Shown: positions 59,230-64,000 of the stretch, in pieces
Position numbering within the stretch: the stretch's first letter is position 1
Layout of the letters: every line of letters starts with the position of its first letter
Origin: Mycobacterium bourgelatii
GTDB taxonomy: Bacteria; Actinomycetota; Actinomycetes; Mycobacteriales; Mycobacteriaceae
Reading direction: 5' to 3'
Length of the DNA stretch: 64,000 nucleotides
Assembly (NCBI RefSeq): GCF_010723575.1
Contig: NZ_BLKZ01000001.1
Location: forward strand, 186,001-250,000
Position numbers and translations under genes: made by a program
The notes under the pieces: model-generated
The model's input: only the letters and a program-made list of their open reading frames with translations
The model's database searches: none
What the model was told of the DNA's origin: nothing

Positions 59230-59262
59230 AAAGCGCCCCAAACCGACGGTTTGGGGCGCTTT
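59230..59262. terminator. Intrinsic, bidirectional terminator hairpin
   Basis: A 15-bp perfect stem: AAAGCGCCCCAAACC (59230-59244), 3-bp loop GAC, and GGTTTGGGGCGCTTT (59248-59262), with T/A tracts at its edges. It sits between the convergent clpB and enoyl-CoA hydratase genes, 15-18 bp from each stop, and would end both transcripts. Confidence 0.92.
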
Positions 59263-59279
59263 TGCATCTGCCGACGAAC

Positions 59280-60098
59280 CTAGCGATCGCCCAGTTCGAA
59301 GGCGCGCGTCTGGGCGCCCGCGTCGATGACCGCCTGTAGTCGTTGGCGAGCCTCGGGTTGGGCGAGGGTTTCGCGGAACAACTGATCCTCGACGCGCAGT
59401 CCGGTGACGATGTCGCCGACTTGTGCATCTAGAGAGGCGTCGACCGCTCGGATCGCCGCCGCGACGGTCTTCGGCGGCACAGACGCGATCCGGGCCGCGA
59501 GCTTGTCGACGAACCGGTGTAGCTCGTCGGGCGGCAGCGCGCGGTCGACAAACCCCCACGCCTCGGCGGTCGCGGCGTCGAAGTCCATGCCGCCGAGGAT
59601 CGCTTCGAGGGACCGACCGCGGCCGACGAGTCGCGGTAACCGTTGCGTGCCGCCACCGCCGGGAATGATGCCGAACATCACCTCCGGCTGGCCGAATATG
59701 GCTTTGCCGAGCGCGGCGTAGCGCAGGTCGAACGCCGCCGCCCATTCGCTGCCACCGCCGCGGCAAATGCCTTCGATCACGGCGATGGTGGGCTTCGGCA
59801 AGGTCCGGAACCTCTCCATGACCTGATGGAAGGGCGAGAGGTGGTCGTGGAGTGTGATGTCGTCGACCGGCAGGTCCAAGATCAATGCCACGTCGGCGTG
59901 CGCCACGAAGAACTCCGGGTCGGCCGAGTCGACGATCAGCACCCGCACCGCGCCGTCAGCCGCGATTTCCTGGGTGAGGCGGTCGATCTCGAACATCAGC
60001 GCCTGGTCCAGCAAGTTGATCGGCGGGTTGTCGATCGTCGCCCGGCATATGCCGTGGTCTACCGTGATGCGAATGAGCTCGTAGTCTTCATAGGGCAC
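59280..60098 (-). CDS. Enoyl-CoA hydratase/isomerase family protein
   Basis: 272 residues, ATG start. Crotonase fold with oxyanion-hole segments 'PEFFVAHADV' and 'IEGICRGGGSEWAAAFDLRYAA', and 'FGIIPGGGGTQRLPRLVGRGRSLEAIL' near 140-165 as in true hydratases. The usual catalytic glutamates are not both identifiable: 'RGGGSEWAAAFDLR' has the first E in an altered setting (GGGSEW), 'QPEVMFGIIPGGGG' has the second. It may be a fatty-acid beta-oxidation enzyme or a relative with another acyl-CoA substrate. It is convergent with clpB. Confidence 0.88.
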   Translation of the reverse strand: MPYEDYELIRITVDHGICRATIDNPPINLLDQALMFEIDRLTQEIAADGAVRVLIVDSADPEFFVAHADVALILDLPVDDITLHDHLSPFHQVMERFRTLPKPTIAVIEGICRGGGSEWAAAFDLRYAALGKAIFGQPEVMFGIIPGGGGTQRLPRLVGRGRSLEAILGGMDFDAATAEAWGFVDRALPPDELHRFVDKLAARIASVPPKTVAAAIRAVDASLDAQVGDIVTGLRVEDQLFRETLAQPEARQRLQAVIDAGAQTRAFELGDR

Positions 60099-60220
60099 GG
60101 CCTTCTCCTGGGCGTCATTGTCGGTGCGGCGGTGGGCGAGGTGAGTCCAGCAAACCTTAATTTGGTTGTGACCTGGTCGGATTCTGTGTTACCGGCTGGC
60201 AACAGATAGGCTGTTCACCG

Positions 60221-61087
60221 ATGGTCCCGCTTTGGTTTACCCTGTCCGCGCTGTGCTTCGTCGGCGCGTCGGTGTTGCTGTATGTCGACATCGACAAACG
60301 CCGGGGGCGCAGCCGACGACGGAAGTCTTGGGCGCGCTCCCACGGGTTCGATTACGAGCGCGAATCCAACGACATTTTGCAGCGCTGGACGCGCGGAGTC
60401 ATGTCGACCGTGGGCGATGTCCCCGCTCACAACGTCGTGCTGGGTCAGATCCGCGGTGAAGCCGTCTACATCTTCGATCTGGACGAGGTCGCCACGGTGA
60501 TCGCGCTTCACCGCAAGGTGGGCACCAACGTCGTCGTCGACCTGCGTCTCAAGGGGCTCAAAGAGCCTCGGGAAAGCGATATTTGGCTGTTGGGCGCGAT
60601 TGGCCCACGCATGGTCTACTCCACCAACCTGGACGCGGCCCGGCGGGCCTGCGACCGGCGCATGGTGACCTTCGCGCACACCGCGCCCGACTGCGCCGAG
60701 ATCATGTGGAACGAGCCGCACTGGACGCTGGTCAGCATGCCGATCTCCAGCACCCGGTCCCAGTGGGACGAGGGTCTGCGCACCGTACGCCAGTTCAACG
60801 ACCTGCTGCGGGTGTTGCCGCCGTTGCCCGCCGACAGCCCCGCCGAAGCGGGGGAGCCGGCGCCTCGCGCCGCGGCCCCGGGTCGCCCACTGGCGCCGGC
60901 CGGCCGCGCTGAACTGCCGCCGCGGCGCTCCCAGCCGGACCCCGCCGCCGGCGTACTGCCCGATCCCGCCCGCCGGCCGGCCGAGCCGGTCCGTCGTGAC
61001 GAAGGCCGGTCCACCGGTGAGCGTCGTCAACCACCGCCTGGACGCAACGGCCACAACGGCCACCAGGCCTCGAACTACCGCCACTGA
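60221..61087 (+). CDS. ttfA: TMM transport factor A (TtfA), Rv0383c-like
   Basis: 288 residues. The M. tuberculosis/M. smegmatis protein (Rv0383c/MSMEG_0736) binds MmpL3 and is needed to move trehalose monomycolate across the membrane. One N-terminal helix (LWFTLSALCFVGASVLLYVDI) followed at once by a very basic segment (KRRGRSRRRK). The cytoplasmic domain (40-200) has 'SNDILQRWTRGVMSTVGDVPAHNVVLGQIRGE', spread over about 60-90, and 'NEPHWTLVSMPI'. The last 85 residues are Pro/Ala/Arg-rich and disordered, as in homologues. The start is ATG at 60221, with a TAGGCT -10-like element 8-14 bp before it, so a leaderless message is possible. It is followed 7 bp later by the SDR gene. Confidence 0.87.
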   Translation: MVPLWFTLSALCFVGASVLLYVDIDKRRGRSRRRKSWARSHGFDYERESNDILQRWTRGVMSTVGDVPAHNVVLGQIRGEAVYIFDLDEVATVIALHRKVGTNVVVDLRLKGLKEPRESDIWLLGAIGPRMVYSTNLDAARRACDRRMVTFAHTAPDCAEIMWNEPHWTLVSMPISSTRSQWDEGLRTVRQFNDLLRVLPPLPADSPAEAGEPAPRAAAPGRPLAPAGRAELPPRRSQPDPAAGVLPDPARRPAEPVRRDEGRSTGERRQPPPGRNGHNGHQASNYRH

Positions 61088-61094
61088 TCGCGCC

Positions 61095-61868
61095 ATGCCT
61101 CGTCCTGTTGCGTTGATTACTGGGCCCACCTCGGGTATCGGCGCCGGCTACGCGCGACGCTACGCGCGCGACGGTTACGACCTGGTGCTCGTGGCCCGCG
61201 ACGCCGGGCGGTTGGAGGAATTGGCAGGGGAGCTGGCCGTTCACGGGGGCAACGTCGAGGTGTTGTCCGCCGACTTAGCCCAAGCCGCCGACCGCGACAA
61301 GGTCTGCGATCGACTCGCCGAAGGCGTTCGGGTGCTGGTCAACAACGCCGGTTTCGGCACGTCCGGCGAGTTCTGGGAGTCCGATCCGGCCCAGCTGCAG
61401 AAGCAGCTCGACGTCAACGTCACCGCCGTCATGCACCTCACCCGGGCCGCGTTGCCGCCAATGCTGGAAGCCGGCGCAGGCACCGTCATCAACATCGCCA
61501 GCGTCGCGGGCCTGCTGCCCGGACGCGGTTCGACGTACTCGGCATCCAAGGCGTGGGTGATCTCGTTCACCGAAGGCCTTTCAAGTAGCTTGCAGGGCAC
61601 CGGCGTTGGCGTGCACGCGATTTGTCCGGGCTACGTGCACACCGAGTTTCACAGCCGGGCGGGGATCGATATGACCTCGGTGCCGTCGTTCATGTGGCTC
61701 GAGGTGGACGACGTGGTCAGTGAGAGCCTGGCCGACGTGGCGCGCGGGAAGGTGCTTAGCATTCCGGGCGTGCAGTACAAGTACTTGGTCGCCTCTGGGC
61801 GGGCGATGCCACGACGGCTGACGCGGGCTCTCACCAAGAGATTCGGGAGTGGTAGTGGCCGCACCTGA
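61095..61868 (+). CDS. Short-chain dehydrogenase/reductase
   Basis: 257 residues from the ATG at 61095, 7 bp after ttfA. NAD(P)-binding TGPTSGIG at about 10-17 (classical SDR TGxxxGIG), 'VLSADLAQ', NNAG in VLVNNAGFGTSG, catalytic Ser in NIASVAG, Tyr/Lys in YSASKAW, and PGYVHTEF. The end 'KYLVASGRAMPRRLTRALTKRFG' is basic and hydrophobic. It is likely an NADPH-dependent reductase of a lipid or carbonyl substrate, not identifiable here. Its 3' end overlaps the start of pyrE by 14 bp, so all of ttfA-SDR-pyrE may be one transcript. Confidence 0.9.
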   Translation: MPRPVALITGPTSGIGAGYARRYARDGYDLVLVARDAGRLEELAGELAVHGGNVEVLSADLAQAADRDKVCDRLAEGVRVLVNNAGFGTSGEFWESDPAQLQKQLDVNVTAVMHLTRAALPPMLEAGAGTVINIASVAGLLPGRGSTYSASKAWVISFTEGLSSSLQGTGVGVHAICPGYVHTEFHSRAGIDMTSVPSFMWLEVDDVVSESLADVARGKVLSIPGVQYKYLVASGRAMPRRLTRALTKRFGSGSGRT

Positions 61869-62406
61869 GCCCATGACCGAACGCCAGGAGTTGGCGGATT
61901 TGGTGCGGCGGCTGTCGGTGGTGCATGGCCGCGTCACGTTGTCGTCGGGCAAGGAAGCCGACTACTACGTCGACCTGCGTCGCGCCACCCTGCACCACCG
62001 CGCGTCGGCGTTGATCGGACGGTTGATGCGGGAGCTGACTCAGGACTGGGACTACTCGGTGGTCGGTGGCCTGACGCTGGGTGCGGATCCGGTGGCGACG
62101 GCCATCATGCACGCACCCGGCCGCCCGATCGACGCGTTCGTGGTGCGCAAGGCGGCGAAAACCCATGGCCTGCAACGACTTATCGAGGGCTCCGAGGTTT
62201 CCGGCCAGCGGGTGCTGGTGGTGGAGGACACCAGCACGACCGGCAATTCGGCGCTGACGGCGGTGCACGCCGTTCAAGACGCCGGCGGCGAGGTGGTCGG
62301 GGTGGCCACCGTGGTGGACCGAGCTACCGGCGCCGCCGAGGCGATCCAAGCCGAAGGTTTGCCGTACCGCAGCGTGCTGGGCCTCGCCGATCTGGGGCTG
62401 AGCTAG
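61855..62406 (+). CDS. pyrE: Orotate phosphoribosyltransferase
   Basis: 183 residues from a GTG at 61855, preferred over GTG 61849 because GGGAG is 5 bp away. Converts orotate and PRPP to OMP in pyrimidine synthesis. Motifs: 'SGKEADYYVDLRRATLH' (orotate binding), 'VVRKAAKTHG' (PRPP diphosphate), and the type I PRPP motif VLVVEDTSTTGNSALTAV at about 120-137. It lacks no segment compared with the mycobacterial enzyme (179 residues as I recall). It corresponds to Rv0382c. Confidence 0.96.
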   Translation: MAAPEPMTERQELADLVRRLSVVHGRVTLSSGKEADYYVDLRRATLHHRASALIGRLMRELTQDWDYSVVGGLTLGADPVATAIMHAPGRPIDAFVVRKAAKTHGLQRLIEGSEVSGQRVLVVEDTSTTGNSALTAVHAVQDAGGEVVGVATVVDRATGAAEAIQAEGLPYRSVLGLADLGLS

Positions 62407-62416
62407 GCCGCCTGCC

Positions 62417-63313
62417 GTGCGCACATTCCTTGTGATCGTTCTGGCGATTGCATGCGCGGTGGGTTGCTCGCGTCCTGATCAACCCCCGCGCGTCTACGGC
62501 GCCCAGGAAGCCGGGGTCGGCGAATCGCTTGCGGTGCTGGGCTGGAACATGTCGGTGGCGAATATGCGCTGGGACGACGACTACTTGCTGATCGACGTCG
62601 ACGCGGCCCCGACCGATCCGAAGGGGTGGCACGTCAAGGCCGAAGAGATCCGATTCGGCCTCTACGGCGCGCTGTCGCACCCGATGGAGGCCACTGGACT
62701 CGGCAGCTGCGGCGACGCGTTGAACCGCGTCGCTGACGTCACCGCGCCCCTGTCGGCGCCTCCGGACCGGCTCACCGGGACCGTCTGCCTGGGTCCGCTG
62801 AAGGACCGCGCCGCGGTGCGCGGCGTCTACGCGTACTCGCCGAGTGACCGCATTTCGAACACGGCGGCCGCCTACCCGGCCGCATTCCCGGTGGGGTTGC
62901 TGCCGACGAACGAGAACGACACCGGCCTGGTGGTCAAGAGCACGAGCGTGGAGGCGTGGCGGGCCGACGGCAAGCCGGTCACCCAGGCCCAGCTCGGCGA
63001 ACCGGCTGCTTTCACCGGCAACGGCTACATGTTGCTGGGTCTTGAGGCCAGCGGTGTGGCGGCCCGCTACAAGGATGAGTCGGCGGCCCGCGGCGGTCCC
63101 TTGATGCTGCTCGCCACGCCGACGCTGCCCGGACGCGGCCTGAACCCGGCCTGTTCGAAGTACGGATCGTCGGTGCTGATACTTCCCGACGCATCGCGGG
63201 ATTCCGTGCAGGTCAACGTGTCGCTGTGCACCCAGGGCGAGATCAACGACGCGCTCTTGTACGCCACGATCGCGGTAGTGGGCACGCATGCCGGGCTGTG
63301 GACATCCCAGTGA
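62417..63313 (+). CDS. Putative lipoprotein (Rv0381c-like)
   Basis: 298 residues from a GTG at 62417, 10 bp after pyrE. The signal peptide MRTFLVIVLAIACAVGC ends in a lipobox (CAVGC), so Cys17 is probably lipidated and the protein anchored outside. The rest is beta-rich with 'YLLIDVDAAPTDPKGWHVKAEE' near 55-75, 'GTVCLGPLKDRAAVRGVYAYSP' near 115 and a Cys pair (GLGSCGD and GTVCLGP) that may form a disulfide. It corresponds to Rv0381c by position and length (302 as I recall). Function unknown. Its stop overlaps the next start by 4 bp (GTGA). Confidence 0.85.
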   Translation: MRTFLVIVLAIACAVGCSRPDQPPRVYGAQEAGVGESLAVLGWNMSVANMRWDDDYLLIDVDAAPTDPKGWHVKAEEIRFGLYGALSHPMEATGLGSCGDALNRVADVTAPLSAPPDRLTGTVCLGPLKDRAAVRGVYAYSPSDRISNTAAAYPAAFPVGLLPTNENDTGLVVKSTSVEAWRADGKPVTQAQLGEPAAFTGNGYMLLGLEASGVAARYKDESAARGGPLMLLATPTLPGRGLNPACSKYGSSVLILPDASRDSVQVNVSLCTQGEINDALLYATIAVVGTHAGLWTSQ

Positions 63314-63963
63314 GCGAACTCGGCGAACCCGGCCCCACCGAGTGGGGCGTCTCCGGCGGGGGCGTCGGGCCGTGGCAGGGTGAACCGCCGAATGACCCGC
63401 GGTATGACCCAATATTGTTGCGCGACGGCGACACTCGCAATGTCGTCGACCAGTATCGGTATTGGACGCGCGAGGCGATCGTCGCCGATATAGACACGCG
63501 CCGGCATCCCCTGCACGTGGCGATCGAGAACTTCGGTCACGACGCCAACATCGGCTCGGTGGTGCGCACCGCCAACGCCTTTGCCGTCGACACCGTGCAC
63601 ATCGTCGGGCGCCGGCGCTGGAATCGCCGCGGCGCCATGGTGACCGACCGCTATCAGCGGTTGTGTCATCACGACACCACCGCTCAGTTGCTGGACTTCG
63701 CGGCGGACGCCGGGTTGACCGTGGTGGCGGTGGACAACATTCCAGGGGCGGCGCGTTTGGAGGAGACGCCGCTGCCGCGGGATTGCCTGTTGGTCTTCGG
63801 TCAGGAAGGGCCCGGCATTACCGACGACATCCGGACGGGCGCGGCCGTCACGGTGTCGATCGCCCAGTTCGGTTCGACGCGCAGCATCAACGCCGGCGTC
63901 GCCGCCGGGATCGCCATGCACGCCTGGGTCCGGCAACACGCGGACCTCGGCCGCGCGTGGTGA
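63310..63963 (+). CDS. SpoU/TrmH-family RNA 2'-O-methyltransferase (Rv0380c-like)
   Basis: 217 residues from the GTG at 63310, which overlaps the lipoprotein stop by 4 bp; GTG at 63298 is less likely. SAM-dependent methyltransferase with the trefoil-knot motifs: motif 1 'IENFGHDANIGSVVRTANAF' (Asn/Arg), motif 2 'LLVFGQEGPGIT' and motif 3 'SIAQFGSTRSINAGVAAGIAMHAW'. It methylates a ribose in tRNA or rRNA; the target is not known. The first 60 residues are a poorly conserved, Gly/Pro-rich N-terminus. Complete within the window, 37 bp before its end. Confidence 0.92.
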   Translation: MSELGEPGPTEWGVSGGGVGPWQGEPPNDPRYDPILLRDGDTRNVVDQYRYWTREAIVADIDTRRHPLHVAIENFGHDANIGSVVRTANAFAVDTVHIVGRRRWNRRGAMVTDRYQRLCHHDTTAQLLDFAADAGLTVVAVDNIPGAARLEETPLPRDCLLVFGQEGPGITDDIRTGAAVTVSIAQFGSTRSINAGVAAGIAMHAWVRQHADLGRAW

Positions 63964-64000
63964 CTTGAGTCAGCGCGGTTGTGGCGGCCTCATCTTGAAC

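Overview
The window is chromosomal DNA of a slow-growing Mycobacterium with many PE/PPE genes, close to the M. kansasii / M. tuberculosis branch. The reasons are three PE_PGRS loci, a 3,493-residue PPE-MPTR protein beside the dnaK operon, high GC, and a gene order that follows parts of the H37Rv Rv0332-Rv0337c, Rv0350-Rv0355c and Rv0380c-Rv0385 neighbourhoods. Species assignment is inference; no database was searched.

Layout. 1-8.6 kb: two DUF7159-like membrane proteins with Pro/Gly-rich tails, udgA, an amidohydrolase, a universal stress protein, a small Cys protein, an MDMPI-family gene, a SnoaL-like gene and rmlA. 8.6-13.6 kb: two related PE_PGRS genes in tandem; the second is split by a complete IS1380-family element whose 4-bp target duplication is visible. 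13.7-18.1 kb: aspC (AlaA-like) and a large membrane Fe-S reductase (Rv0338c-like) with an IdeR-box-like site upstream. 18.3-25.5 kb is accessory: a coupled Abi-alpha/DUF445 gene pair, an EmbR-like SARP-FHA regulator, a third PE_PGRS gene, a decayed IS110 element with a possible bridge-RNA leader, and an AT-richer intergenic stretch with a four-copy 11-bp direct repeat that looks like a SARP operator-promoter. 25.5-30.4 kb: an apparent operon of three single-pass proteins with Thr-rich tails (one carries an Hsp70-type ATPase domain) and an MHS-family transporter. 31-38 kb: a DUF4185 protein, an OafA-type acyltransferase with an SGNH domain, an LpqJ-like lipoprotein, a PadR regulator and an AnsP2-like permease. 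38-43.7 kb: an enoyl-CoA hydratase/isomerase under an autoregulated TetR, then dnaK-grpE-dnaJ-hspR. 43.8-54.3 kb: the giant PPE gene. 54.4-64 kb: aldose-epimerase-like gene, type II flavohaemoglobin-like gene, clpB, enoyl-CoA hydratase, ttfA, an SDR gene, pyrE, a lipoprotein and a SpoU methyltransferase.

Genes acting together. HspR (43.3-43.7 kb) probably represses both its own operon and clpB: HAIR operators lie before dnaK (two) and before clpB (one), so one heat-shock circuit spans 17 kb. udgA and rmlA supply sugar nucleotides for the cell envelope. TtfA is a partner of the mycolate exporter MmpL3. The iniBAC genes, which in H37Rv lie between Rv0338c and lpqJ, are not present here; that interval holds the accessory block instead.

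No tRNA, rRNA or CRISPR array was recognised. Most functional names rest on recognised family motifs and remembered homologues, not on searches.
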